From Asticcacaulis sp. MM231 (GTDB taxonomy: Bacteria; Pseudomonadota; Alphaproteobacteria; Caulobacterales; Caulobacteraceae): a stretch of DNA of 64,000 nucleotides. The translations under genes and the position numbers were made by a program. Below the pieces are notes generated by a model. It worked only from the letters and a program-made list of their open reading frames with translations, was not told where the DNA came from and made no database searches. This document shows, piece by piece, positions 33,885-43,075 of this stretch (positions are counted from its first letter, which is position 1; each line of letters begins with the position of its first letter). The stretch is taken from the NCBI RefSeq assembly GCF_964186625.1, contig NZ_OZ075110.1, forward strand, positions 310,001 through 374,000. The letters are read 5' to 3'.

Positions 33885-36800
33885 ATGAGACCATTCCGCC
33901 GCAAGGCCCCCTCGCACCTGAAATCCGCCGTTTCCCTGATCGCCCTTGGCGCCCTCGCTTCGGGTCTGGCCGGTACGGCCATGGCGCAAGCCACGACGCC
34001 TGGGGATGACTCCCAAGCCGCCAGCACCAGCGCACCCCAGGAGGTCGTCGTTGTCGGCGTTCGCAAGTCCCTGCAATCCGCTCAGCAGATCAAGAAAAAT
34101 GCCGACACGGTGGTCGATTCCATCACCGCCAATGACATTGGCTCCTTTCCTGACAAATCTGTTGCCGAGGCGCTGCAGCGCGTCGCCGGCATCACGGTCA
34201 ACCGCTTTGCGGCCACCGGTGATACCGCTCACTTTTCGGCCGAGCCGTCAGGTGTCATCGTTCGCGGCCTGCAGCAGGTTCGCTCTGAATTCAATGGCCG
34301 CGATATCTTTACGGCCGATTCCAACCGCGGCCTGAGCTGGTCGGACGTCTCGCCTGAACTGATGGGCGGCATCGACGTCTACAAGAACCAGACGGCCGAT
34401 CTGGTCGAAGGCGGCATAGCCGGCACCATTTCGCTGCGTACACGCCTGCCGTTCGATCAAAAGGGCCGGGTTCTGGCGGCAACCGCTGAATATACCTATG
34501 GCGACCTCGTCAAGGACGGCAAGCTCGGCGTCTCAGGAATTTATGCCGATCGCTGGCAGACCGACCATGGCGAATTCGGCGTGATGCTGAACCTCGCGCA
34601 CTCAGAGGTCTCCACCAATTCCGAAGGCATCAAGTACGGCCGCATTGGCAAGGTGTCGAGCGCGACGAACTGGGGCACGACCGACACACGGTACATCCCC
34701 TCATCCATCGGCGTCAGCGATAATACCTATAACCGCGTCCGGGACGGCGGCTCGTTCGCTGCCCAGTGGCAGAACAACGACCACACCATGCTGGCCACCT
34801 TCCAGTACAACGTGTCCCGCAAGCATGAAACCTGGGAAGAATACGTCATGACGGCCGCTACGGGCGTCAGCACCTACGGCAAGGACTACGACTACGTCTC
34901 AACCTCCGACAGTGAGGTGCAATGCCTGAGCGGCACGACCTGCACCTTCGATGACGGCGGCTTCCTGACATCGGGCTCCCTGGTGACGGGCACCGTCTGG
35001 AAGGGCCAGGTCGCCATGAACGATGGCAGCAACTTCATCGATTATGACTGGAGCGGCGGCGGTCAGATGGGTAACGACTTCACCACGACCTCGCGCTACA
35101 GCGACGGCGTGAACGATACCCGCGATGCGGCGTTCAATTTCAAATGGGATCCGACCGAGCGCCTGAAGCTGAATTTCGACATCCAGTACATCAAGGCGAC
35201 ACAGACAAACTATGACATTTCGGCCGAACTGGCCACCTATCAGAACCTTGACCTGGATTTGACCGGCGACCTTCCGCACTTCACCGTCAGCAATCCGTCG
35301 AATATCAACACGACGGAGGGTGGCATTTCGGACGCCGCGAATTATCGCCTGACCGACCTCATGGACCACGTCACCGATAGCGACGGTAATGAATTCGCCA
35401 CGCGCTTTGATGCGGAATACAGCTTCGACTCACCCTGGCTGAAAAGCCTGAAGGTCGGCGCACGCTACGCCGACCGCGACCAGACCGTGCGCTGGACCAC
35501 CTATAACTGGGCCAGCGTGGTCAATTACTGGAGCAGCTACAGCGCCGAAGACTATTTCGTCACCGGCAGCGCCTTCCCGGACTCCAACGCCTATGGCGTC
35601 AAAACCTTCGATTCCAATTTCTTCGGCGGCGACATTACCAATGCGACGTCGGCCGTGTTCTTCAATATGGATTACCTGAAAGACCAGTCCCTTATGGCAA
35701 GCCTGTTCGGCAAGGACAGCTACAGCGCTGGTGGCGCCAACGCCTGGGAATCGGTGTGTGATCGCGAGGGTCTGGCCGAAGGCTGCTTCAAGGCATCCGA
35801 AATCGCCAAGGTCTCCGAAAAGACCAAGGCGCTGTATGCCGTGCTCAAGTTTGGCGGCAGCGAGGCCACGATCTTCAACGGCATCACGGTGAACGGCAAT
35901 ATCGGCCTGCGCTACGTCGAAACCCAAAATGAAAGCACCGGCGGCATCAACTACAGCAGCGGCCTGGTCTATTCCGATACAGACACAGAAACCCAGGCCG
36001 ACGGCACCGTCATCCCCAGCATGACCTATTATATCAGCGCCGATGACCGCCTGTTCATGACGTCGAGCGACACGACCTACACGGCCACGGCCAACCACAA
36101 GAACTGGCTGCCGAGCTTCAATGTGCGCTTCGGACTGTCCGACACATGGTTTATGCGCCTTGCGGCCTCCAAAGCCATGTCCCGGCCCGATATCGGCAAT
36201 CTGAAATATTATAAGACGGTCAGCGCCACCACGCCCTCTTCCAGTGAATTGACCTGTGGCACAGGCTTTACCTGTGATGCGTCGGGCAATATCATCAGCA
36301 CCAACGTCACCTATACGGCGCAGGCCAACAATCCTTACCTGAAGCCTGTCACGGCCGATCAGTTTGACCTGACGCTCGAAAACTACTTCTCAAGCACCGG
36401 CTCGTTCACCTTCAATCTCTTTTACAAGAAGTTCCACGACTATATCCAATACGGAAAATGGTACCAGGACTTCACCAATGGCGGCGTCACCCGCACGGTC
36501 GAGGTGAGCGGACCGATCAACGGCCAGGGCGCTTCCGTCAAAGGTTTCGAAGTGGCCTATCAGCGCTTCTTCGACTTCCTGCCGGCGCCGTTCGATGGCC
36601 TGGGCATTCAGACCAACTACACCCACATCAAGAATACCGGCGTCAGCAGCACGGGCCTGTCGGTGAATTCCGGCGACGGCTCGTCCGGCCAGTCCGGTGG
36701 CGGCACCACCAAAAGCGCCAACACGTTCAACGACCTGCCTTTGGAGGGCATGTCAGACGATACGGTCAACCTGGTCGGGATGTACGAAAAAGGCAAGTGG

Positions 36801-37100
36801 TCGGCACGCGCCGCCTATAACTGGCGCTCGGCCTATCTTGTAACCGCGCAAGACTGCTGCGTCGCCTACCCGGTCTGGCAGCGCGCCGCCGGCTATCTGG
36901 ACGCACGTTTGGCCTACCGGCTCAATGAGAACTGGGAAGTGTCAGTGGAAGGCACGAATTTGCTGAACACCCGCACGGAGCTGATGCAGCAGGTGGAGGG
37001 CCCAACCGACGCCAGTCCCGACACGGCGCGCAAACTGGTCGATTATGCCTGGTATCAGAACGACCGTCGTCTGCAAGCCACGGTACGTATGAAGTTCTAG
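33885..37100 (+). CDS. TonB-dependent receptor, Xanthomonas/Caulobacter type
   Basis: The 1,071-residue precursor has a long n-region and signal peptide ending AMAQA (about 36), then EVVVVGVRKSLQSAQQIKKN as the TonB box/plug start. FPDKSVAEALQRVAGITVNR and GVIVRGLQQVRSEFNG are hallmarks of the large TonB-Xanth-Caul subfamily. The barrel ends RLQATVRMKF with the terminal Phe needed for outer-membrane insertion. GGGAGAGAC lies just before ATG 33885. It differs strongly from the two receptors to the left, so it likely takes another fragment of the same substrate. A strong terminator follows at 37129. Confidence 0.94.
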   Translation: MRPFRRKAPSHLKSAVSLIALGALASGLAGTAMAQATTPGDDSQAASTSAPQEVVVVGVRKSLQSAQQIKKNADTVVDSITANDIGSFPDKSVAEALQRVAGITVNRFAATGDTAHFSAEPSGVIVRGLQQVRSEFNGRDIFTADSNRGLSWSDVSPELMGGIDVYKNQTADLVEGGIAGTISLRTRLPFDQKGRVLAATAEYTYGDLVKDGKLGVSGIYADRWQTDHGEFGVMLNLAHSEVSTNSEGIKYGRIGKVSSATNWGTTDTRYIPSSIGVSDNTYNRVRDGGSFAAQWQNNDHTMLATFQYNVSRKHETWEEYVMTAATGVSTYGKDYDYVSTSDSEVQCLSGTTCTFDDGGFLTSGSLVTGTVWKGQVAMNDGSNFIDYDWSGGGQMGNDFTTTSRYSDGVNDTRDAAFNFKWDPTERLKLNFDIQYIKATQTNYDISAELATYQNLDLDLTGDLPHFTVSNPSNINTTEGGISDAANYRLTDLMDHVTDSDGNEFATRFDAEYSFDSPWLKSLKVGARYADRDQTVRWTTYNWASVVNYWSSYSAEDYFVTGSAFPDSNAYGVKTFDSNFFGGDITNATSAVFFNMDYLKDQSLMASLFGKDSYSAGGANAWESVCDREGLAEGCFKASEIAKVSEKTKALYAVLKFGGSEATIFNGITVNGNIGLRYVETQNESTGGINYSSGLVYSDTDTETQADGTVIPSMTYYISADDRLFMTSSDTTYTATANHKNWLPSFNVRFGLSDTWFMRLAASKAMSRPDIGNLKYYKTVSATTPSSSELTCGTGFTCDASGNIISTNVTYTAQANNPYLKPVTADQFDLTLENYFSSTGSFTFNLFYKKFHDYIQYGKWYQDFTNGGVTRTVEVSGPINGQGASVKGFEVAYQRFFDFLPAPFDGLGIQTNYTHIKNTGVSSTGLSVNSGDGSSGQSGGGTTKSANTFNDLPLEGMSDDTVNLVGMYEKGKWSARAAYNWRSAYLVTAQDCCVAYPVWQRAAGYLDARLAYRLNENWEVSVEGTNLLNTRTELMQQVEGPTDASPDTARKLVDYAWYQNDRRLQATVRMKF

Positions 37101-37128
37101 CCACGCACCTGAAAGCCGTCTCTAAAAC

Positions 37129-37161
37129 AAAGCCCTCGGACCGATCGTCCGGGGGCTTTTT
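37129..37161 (+). terminator. Rho-independent terminator after the TonB receptor
   Basis: AAAGCCCTCGGAC pairs with GTCCGGGGGCTTT (one G-T wobble) around a CGATC loop, and the right arm runs directly into TTTTT. It lies 29 bases after the stop codon. Confidence 0.88.
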
Positions 37162-37238
37162 CGTATCTGTCGTTCAGATTGCGCCAATTTTTACATCCAA
37201 TACGGTTTTTATAGACAAATCGCCAATCTTTGTATTAT

Positions 37239-37250
37239 TTGACATGACAA
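37239..37250. promoter_or_regulatory. operator-like motif TTGACATGACAA upstream of the GlcNAc kinase operon
   Basis: One base from the perfect palindrome TTGTCATGACAA. The flanking sequence ATGACAATAGCC is identical to that at 39965-39976 upstream of the second GntR gene. It lies about 120 bases before the kinase start. Confidence 0.45.
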
Positions 37251-37367
37251 TAGCCAGATTGGTCAGCATTAATATCGCGCCAACTTGCAAAAAACGATGT
37301 CGACGCGCGAGCCTGCCATGCCGGGGCGAAGGAGACCTATCCTCCAATGCCCAAATCCTGGAAATAA

Positions 37368-38288
37368 ATGACTGTCATGAAAAGCAAATTTTCACCCGCT
37401 TTTTACATTGGTGTCGATGGTGGCGGCACAAAATGCCGCGCAAGGCTGCGTAACGAGATAGGCGATATCCTTGGAGAGGCCGAAAGCGGCCCTGCCAATA
37501 TTCGCTTAGGCCTGGAGCTCGCCTGGTCCAACATCATGGCGTCGATCGACAAGGCGCTGGCAAAAGCCGGTCTGACCCGTGACATTTTCCCGCAAACGGC
37601 CGTGGGGCTGGGCCTCGCCGGCGTGGTGACGCCGAACGACTGCACACGCACCCTTGAAGCCGCGCCAAAGGCGGGTTTTGGCGCTCTGCGTGCCGCCGCC
37701 GATTATCATGTCGCCTGTCTCGGCGCCTTTGAGGGCCGCGATGGCGGCATCCAGATCGCTGGCACCGGCAGTTCCGGCTATGCCATCATCAGCGGCAAGG
37801 GTCATCCGGTCGGCGGCTGGGGCTTTGTGTTAAGCGAAAAGGGCTCCGCTGCCGCGCTGGGCCGCGATGCAGTTGCCGCCGCCCTAAAGGCTCATGATGG
37901 ACTGGCGTCCGATTCGCCTTTTACCCGCGCTCTTATCGCGCATTTCGGCCATCCCGCCGCCATTATCGACTGGTCAGAACGCGCACGTCCGTCCGATTAC
38001 GGCGCGCTGTCGCCCATCGTTTTCGACCACGCCCGCCAGCGCGATGCGATCGCCATCGGCCTGATCGAACAGACCGCCGCCGATATAGACACCTTTATCG
38101 CTCACCAGATCAAACTCGGCGCGCCGCGCGTCTGCCTGGTCGGCGGGCTCGGGCCGCACATCCGGCCGTGGTTGTCCGATGCCACCAAGGCGGTTTTAGC
38201 CGAACCGGCCACCGACATTCTCGACGGCGCCATTCTGCTGGCGCGCCAGTCGGATGACGCCACCATCGCGCTCAGGGAAGACGCATGA
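37368..38288 (+). CDS. N-acetylglucosamine kinase-type ATPase (BadF/BadG/BcrA/BcrD family)
   Basis: The 306-residue cytosolic kinase of the actin-like ATPase fold shows the phosphate-1 motif YIGVDGGGTKCRARL (about 10-24), GLGLAGV, the adenosine-side segment IQIAGTGSSGYAI, and GGWGFVLSEKGSAAALG. Proteins of this type phosphorylate GlcNAc or related amino sugars to the 6-phosphate. In this locus it would act on GlcNAc freed from N-glycans. Start ATG 37368 or 37377 (MKSKFSP); GGAAA lies before the first. The last four bases overlap the cutC start (ATGA), showing co-translation. Confidence 0.85.
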   Translation: MTVMKSKFSPAFYIGVDGGGTKCRARLRNEIGDILGEAESGPANIRLGLELAWSNIMASIDKALAKAGLTRDIFPQTAVGLGLAGVVTPNDCTRTLEAAPKAGFGALRAAADYHVACLGAFEGRDGGIQIAGTGSSGYAIISGKGHPVGGWGFVLSEKGSAAALGRDAVAAALKAHDGLASDSPFTRALIAHFGHPAAIIDWSERARPSDYGALSPIVFDHARQRDAIAIGLIEQTAADIDTFIAHQIKLGAPRVCLVGGLGPHIRPWLSDATKAVLAEPATDILDGAILLARQSDDATIALREDA

Positions 38289-39044
38289 CCGGATCCGTTT
38301 TGCTCGAAGTCTGTGTCGACACCGCCGAAGGCCTTGAAATCGCCGCCGCTCATGGCGCAGATCGCATCGAACTGTGCGCCAGCCTCGGCATCGGCGGCCT
38401 GACGCCCAGCATCGGCATGATGCGTCTGGCCAAGGCTATCGGCTTCCCGACACGCGCCATGATCCGTCCCCGTCAGGGTGATTTTACCTACAGCGATACC
38501 GAGCTCACCATGATGCTCGATGATATCGAACTCGGTGGCGGCCATTGGCCTGGAGGGCGTCGTTGTCGGCGCCAACCGGCTAAGCGGTGAACTCGACGAG
38601 CGACTGATCGAGCGCCTGGTGAACCACGCCCAGGCCGCCGATCTTAAGGTCACATTGCACCGCAGTTTCGATCTGGTACCCGATCCGCTTACGGCGCTCA
38701 CCCTCGCCCAAAGCCTGGCGATCGACACCATCCTGACGTCCGGCTGCGCACCGTCGGCAATCGAGGGGGTTCATGTCATCGCCGAGCTTATAACCTATCT
38801 GGAAAGCCACCCGGCGACGCCACGCGTCGAGATCATGGCCGGCGTCGGCATCCATGCGCAGAATGTCGGCGAGATCGTGCGCAACACCGGCGTGCGCGCC
38901 GTCCATGGCTCGTGCAGTCAGGCGGCGACGGTCACGTCGGGTGCCTCGGATTTTGGCTATGCCGATCATCGCCGAACCGACCGGCAGCGCATCGTCGATC
39001 TGCGTGAAGCCCTGGCGCCCTTCCACGCCGTCGCCGCCCAGTAA
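38285..39044 (+). pseudogene. cutC: CutC-family TIM-barrel protein, apparent +1 frameshift
   Basis: The first 85 residues (LLEVCVDTAEGLEIAAAHGA, DRIELCASLGIGGLTPSIGM, RPRQGDFTYSDTE) and the shifted remainder (IGLEGVVVGANRLSGELDE, LKVTLHRSFDLVPDPLTAL, ILTSGCAPSAIEGVHV, EIMAGVGIHAQNV, AVHGSCSQAA) together make a complete CutC protein of about 252 residues. The change happens near 38531-38538, where CTCGGTGGCGGCC would read in frame as CTCGTGGCGGCC with one G fewer. CutC was named for copper tolerance, but the E. coli phenotype traces to the sRNA MicL encoded at that locus. Placement between GlcNAc kinase and GntR genes points to amino-sugar or glycan metabolism. Either a real pseudogene or a base-calling error. 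Confidence 0.75.
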
Positions 39045-39172
39045 CGGGCGCCAACGGGCGGTGACAATGTAAGTATGTCTTTTTTGAACAACTCCCTGCC
39101 CTTGAGCCCGCACGTGGCCCGCTCTATCTTCAGCTGGAACGCATCCTGCGCGCGGCCATTCTAGACGGCGAC

Positions 39173-39859
39173 ATGAGCAGCAGCGCCCCCCTGCCGACCG
39201 AACGCGACCTCGCCGATCGCTACGGTATCTCGCGCATGACCGTGCGTCGCGCCCTTAGCGATTTGCAGCGAAAGGGCCTTCTGACCCGTCGTCAGGGCGC
39301 CGGCACCTATGTGACAGCACGCGCCCTGACCCAGTCGCCCGGACTTAAGGGCCTGCGCGAAGACATGGCGGTGAGCGCAGCCAGTACACACAGCATCGTG
39401 ACGGAGCGCAGCATCGACGCGGTGACACCGCAGGACGCCTTAGCGCTCGACCTGGGTCCGGGGGCTCGCGTTTACCGTTTCCAACGTGTTCGCTATGTCG
39501 GCTTAAGCCCCGTGGCCACCGAGATATCCCTGGTCCCGTGGTATTGCCTGCCTTCGGAACATACCGTCGAAGAGTCACTCTACAGCGCCCTGAGAAAGGC
39601 CGGCAACGCGCCAAGCCGCACCCTGCAACGCTTGCGCGCGATAGCGCTCGCGACCGCCGAGGCCAGCCTCCTCAAGGTGGCGGCTGGCACGCCGGGCCTC
39701 TTCATAGAGCGCCACAGCTATCTGCGTGACGGCCGGACCGCCGAACTGACCCGCGCCTGGTATCGCGGCGACGCCTCCGATGTCATAGCGGAGATCTCCC
39801 TGACCGAAGATGGTACCCACCTGTCGCATGACCACGCCGCGCCCCGTCTTTACACCTGA
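39173..39859 (+). CDS. GntR/UTRA transcriptional regulator 1, 5' end frameshifted
   Basis: The product has a winged-helix GntR domain (LPTERDLADRYGISRMTVRR, KGLLTRRQGAGTYVTAR) and a UTRA ligand domain (ARVYRFQRVRYVGLSPVATE to LFIERHSYLRDGRTAELTRA), the HutC/NagR layout. The frame as given starts at an internal Met inside the DNA-binding domain. The missing N-terminus (FEQLPALEPARGPLYLQLER) is present upstream and would begin at ATG 39075 if the six-T run at 39080-39085 had seven Ts. Expected to sense an amino-sugar phosphate and repress the locus. It is third in the kinase-cutC operon. Confidence 0.8.
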   Translation: MSSSAPLPTERDLADRYGISRMTVRRALSDLQRKGLLTRRQGAGTYVTARALTQSPGLKGLREDMAVSAASTHSIVTERSIDAVTPQDALALDLGPGARVYRFQRVRYVGLSPVATEISLVPWYCLPSEHTVEESLYSALRKAGNAPSRTLQRLRAIALATAEASLLKVAAGTPGLFIERHSYLRDGRTAELTRAWYRGDASDVIAEISLTEDGTHLSHDHAAPRLYT

Positions 39860-39959
39860 GACGCGCTGCACCGACACGTAAAGGTTGAGGCTCAAGAACG
39901 AAATTCGATTTGACCCTATAATACCAATATCATATATAAAAAGCGCAGCCTTCTGACGG

Positions 39960-39971
39960 TTGTTATGACAA
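39960..39971. promoter_or_regulatory. operator-like motif TTGTTATGACAA upstream of GntR 2
   Basis: One base from the palindrome TTGTCATGACAA and embedded in ATGACAATAGCC, shared with the site at 37239. It lies 41 bases before the second GntR gene, suggesting autoregulation. An AT-rich stretch just left of it (TATAATACCAATATC around 39917) may be the promoter. Confidence 0.45.
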
Positions 39972-40011
39972 TAGCCTGTTGTATAAAATTGAACCGGGGC
40001 CGCAGGAACAG

Positions 40012-40752
40012 ATGACGTCAACCAAACGTGTGACTTCAGACGGTAGTGTCAAGACCGCCTCACTTTACCTCCAGCTTCAGGAATTGCTGCGACAGCAGAT
40101 CACCAGCCGCCAACTGGCGCCCGAAGACGCTATCCCCACGGAGCGCGAACTGGCCGAGGAATTCAATGTCTCGCGCATCACCGTGCGCAAGGCAGTCGAC
40201 GGCCTGGTCTATGAGGGCCTGCTGACGCGTCGCCAGGGTGCCGGCACCTTCGTCGCCACGCGCGTCGAAAAGAGTTATTCCAAAATGACGTCCTTCACCG
40301 AGGACATGATCTCGCGCGGTCGCATTCCGAGCAGCAAGTGGCTGTCGAAATCGGCCGGCAGCGTCAATCCGGAAGAGGCCATGACCATGGGCCTGTCGCC
40401 CGGCAGCCTGGTCTATCGTTTCAACCGCATGCGTTTCGCCGATGGCGTTTCCATGGGCCTCGACTATGCCACCGTTCCTGGCGACTGCCTGCCGTCGCTC
40501 GAATTGGTTAATGACTCGCTGTATGAGGCCCTGGAACAATTCGGCACACGCCCGATCCGCGCCCTGCAGCGCCTGCGCGCGGTCGCCTTTAATGCGGAAC
40601 AGGCCGGTCTGCTCGATATACCCGTGGGTTCGCCCGGCCTGCTGATCGAGCGCCGTGGCTTTCTGGCTGATGGCCGACCGGCGGAATTCACCCAGTCCTA
40701 TTATCGCGGCGATGCCTACGACCTGATGTCGGAACTCAGTCACAACCCGTGA
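40012..40752 (+). CDS. GntR/UTRA transcriptional regulator 2 (HutC/NagR type)
   Basis: The 246-residue protein has an N-terminal winged helix (ASLYLQLQELLRQQI, IPTERELAEEFNVSRITVRK, GLLTRRQGAGTFVATR) and a UTRA domain from about 95 (FTEDMISRGRIPSSKWLSKS ... RRGFLADGRPAEFTQSYYRG). The start at 40012 is supported by AGGAACAG directly upstream; the longer frame from 39979 is less likely. It is a paralogue of the regulator just upstream. Position next to the kinase and fucosidase genes and the shared operator motif suggest it represses the N-glycan genes until an amino-sugar phosphate appears. Confidence 0.92.
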   Translation: MTSTKRVTSDGSVKTASLYLQLQELLRQQITSRQLAPEDAIPTERELAEEFNVSRITVRKAVDGLVYEGLLTRRQGAGTFVATRVEKSYSKMTSFTEDMISRGRIPSSKWLSKSAGSVNPEEAMTMGLSPGSLVYRFNRMRFADGVSMGLDYATVPGDCLPSLELVNDSLYEALEQFGTRPIRALQRLRAVAFNAEQAGLLDIPVGSPGLLIERRGFLADGRPAEFTQSYYRGDAYDLMSELSHNP

Positions 40753-40808
40753 TTTTTTTATCAGGAAAACGATTTTTACCGTTGCCAATCCTGAAGGCAT
40801 CGGTAGAG

Positions 40809-40820
40809 TTGTCATGACCA
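40809..40820. promoter_or_regulatory. operator-like motif TTGTCATGACCA upstream of the fucosidase operon
   Basis: It contains the perfect 8-base palindrome GTCATGAC and is one base from TTGTCATGACAA. It lies about 120 bases before the GH29 start. Confidence 0.45.
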
Positions 40821-40940
40821 ATAAGACGCAGGTCCGGCCCCACATATATGCGGCTGGATGGCCACATTTCGTTCCTGGTTTAAGTGCTACCATCCCCAAA
40901 CCTTTGGGACATAAGCTTAAGTCACGGGCAGGAAGCAAGG

Positions 40941-43040
40941 ATGGACATGACCACTTCAACGCGACGCCACCTGTTGATCATGGGCGCAGCCACAGCCGCC
41001 AGCCTGCCCGCGGCCAGCGCCTTCGCCCGTTCGTCCGCGCGCCCCAAACCTTTTGGCGCAACCCCCTCCCCGCGCCAACTGGCCTGGCACAGACGCAACA
41101 CCTATGCCTTTGTCCACTTCACCATCAACACCTTCACCGATCGTGAGTGGGGATTCGGCGATGAGCCTGAATCCCTGTTCAACCCGACGGATTTCAGCGC
41201 CGACCAGATCGTCGAAGCCGCCAAGGCTGGCGGCCTGACCGGCCTTGTCCTCACCGCCAAACACCATGACGGCTTCTGTCTGTGGCCCAGCCGCTATACC
41301 GAACATTCGGTGAAAAACAGCCCCTACAAAAACGGCAAGGGCGATATTGTCGGCGAGATCTCCGACGCCTGCCGTCGCCATGGCCTGGCCTTTGGCGTCT
41401 ATCTGTCGCCCTGGGACCGCAACCACGCCGAATATGGCCGCCCCGCCTATGTCGATTATTATCATAACCAGCTCGAAGAACTGACCACGCAATATGGCAA
41501 GCTGTTCGAGGTCTGGTTCGACGGCGCCAATGGTGGCGACGGCTATTATGGTGGTGCACGCGAACGCCGCAAGATCGACCAGACCTATTATCAGTGGGAC
41601 AAGGTGCGCGCCCTGGTGCGCAAGAACCAGCCCGACGCCGTCATGTTCGCCGATGAGTTTATGGATATTCGTTGGGTCGGCAACGAAGAGGGCGTCGCGG
41701 GGGATCCCTGCTGGCCGACCTGGGACACCTCGGCCTACAGCCTGCAAAAGGCCAATAGCGGCGTGCGCGGAGGCCCCCAATGGAATCCGGCTGAAACCAA
41801 TGTCTCGATCCGTCCCGGCTGGTTCTGGCACGCTGACGAAGCGCCGCGGTCGCCGGCCAACCTGACCAAGATCTATTTTGAATTGATCGGACGCGGCACC
41901 AACCTGCTGCTCAATCTGGCGCCCGACCGCCGTGGCCGCGTGCCCGATGCCGATGTCGCCTCGCTGAAAACCTGGAAGGCCATCCGCGATACAGGTTTTG
42001 CCAAAAACCTGGCTTTGGGCGCCAAGGTGACAGCCAGCAGCCGGTTCAACACCGCCTTCGCCGCCGGCAATGCGCTTTCCACCAAGAGCTTCTGGGCCGC
42101 CGCCGAGCGCGATGCGGCCGGCGCCTGGCTGGAGGTGGCCCTGCCGCAGCCTGCGACCTTCGACGTGATTCGCCTGTCGGAAGACCTGACGCTCGGCGTG
42201 CGGGTTTATGACTACGCCGTCGACATCTGGAAAGACGGCACCTGGGCCGAGATCTCGCAACACAGCTTAATCGGCGACGAACGCCTGATCCGCCTCGACC
42301 AGCCGCTGACAACGACGCGCGTCCGCCTGCGCATCCTGACAGCGGCGGCCTCACCGGTCATCAACAATTTCGGGCTGTTCCGTCTGCCCGACACGCTTGA
42401 AGAACCCGGTATCAGCCGTGACCAGCAAGGCGTCGTTACCCTGTCAGCAGCTGAAAAAGGCCTTGAGGTGCACTTTACGCTCGACGGCACGACACCGACC
42501 GCCGCCTCGCCACTTTTTACCGCACCCTTCCCTCTGAGCGATGGCGGTGTTGTCACCGCGATCGCCCGACGCCCCGAGACCGGCGTGACCAGCGCGCCGA
42601 TCACACGCGACTTCGACGTGTCACCCAACCTGTGGAAGGTGCTGGCCGCCAATGGCGATGCGCCGGAGAACCTCCTGAAAGGCGGCACCTTCGCCGGCAC
42701 GGACGGCCAGCCGGTCGAGATCGTGCTCGATCTCGCCAAGAGCTATAATCTGAAGGGCTTCACCCTGCGCCCCGCCGTACATAATATCTTCTTAGCCGTC
42801 GATATCGTCGCCCGCATGGGCGCACCTGCCGGTTATGAGGCCTTCGTCAGCGAGGATGGCAAGACCTGGGGCCAGCCGGTCGCCAGCGGAGAATTCTCCA
42901 ACATCGCCGCCAGCCGCGCCGAACAGAAGATCCGCTTTGCCACCCCGCATCAGGGCCGTTACCTGCGCCTGCGCCTGCCGCACGCCGTGCAGGACAAGCC
43001 CATTATCGTCACCGGCAGCCTCGGTATCATCACCCGCTAA
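40941..43040 (+). CDS. GH29 alpha-L-fucosidase with C-terminal accessory domains
   Basis: The 699-residue precursor has a twin-arginine signal (TSTRRHLLIMGAATAASLPA). The GH29 catalytic barrel spans about 40-370: NTYAFVHFTINTFTDREWG, GLVLTAKHHDGFCLWPS, and FEVWFDGANG with the catalytic Asp. A discoidin-like domain (NLALGAKVTASSRFNTAFAA), a chitobiase-type C-terminal domain (EKGLEVHFTLDGTTPTAASP) and a second discoidin-like domain follow. It resembles the GH29 group with alpha-1,3/1,4 specificity, which fits removal of core or Lewis fucose from plant N-glycans. Export by Tat suggests the periplasm. The start at 40941 has GGAAGCAAGG upstream. Followed by GH85 after 35 bases. Confidence 0.93.
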   Translation: MDMTTSTRRHLLIMGAATAASLPAASAFARSSARPKPFGATPSPRQLAWHRRNTYAFVHFTINTFTDREWGFGDEPESLFNPTDFSADQIVEAAKAGGLTGLVLTAKHHDGFCLWPSRYTEHSVKNSPYKNGKGDIVGEISDACRRHGLAFGVYLSPWDRNHAEYGRPAYVDYYHNQLEELTTQYGKLFEVWFDGANGGDGYYGGARERRKIDQTYYQWDKVRALVRKNQPDAVMFADEFMDIRWVGNEEGVAGDPCWPTWDTSAYSLQKANSGVRGGPQWNPAETNVSIRPGWFWHADEAPRSPANLTKIYFELIGRGTNLLLNLAPDRRGRVPDADVASLKTWKAIRDTGFAKNLALGAKVTASSRFNTAFAAGNALSTKSFWAAAERDAAGAWLEVALPQPATFDVIRLSEDLTLGVRVYDYAVDIWKDGTWAEISQHSLIGDERLIRLDQPLTTTRVRLRILTAAASPVINNFGLFRLPDTLEEPGISRDQQGVVTLSAAEKGLEVHFTLDGTTPTAASPLFTAPFPLSDGGVVTAIARRPETGVTSAPITRDFDVSPNLWKVLAANGDAPENLLKGGTFAGTDGQPVEIVLDLAKSYNLKGFTLRPAVHNIFLAVDIVARMGAPAGYEAFVSEDGKTWGQPVASGEFSNIAASRAEQKIRFATPHQGRYLRLRLPHAVQDKPIIVTGSLGIITR

Positions 43041-43075
43041 ACGCCCGTTACCGCCCGCCATAGATCAGAGACACC

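Noticed and set aside
40956..42263. 435-codon minus-strand frame opposite the fucosidase
   Set aside because: Antisense shadow of the GH29 gene without its own ribosome site or motifs.
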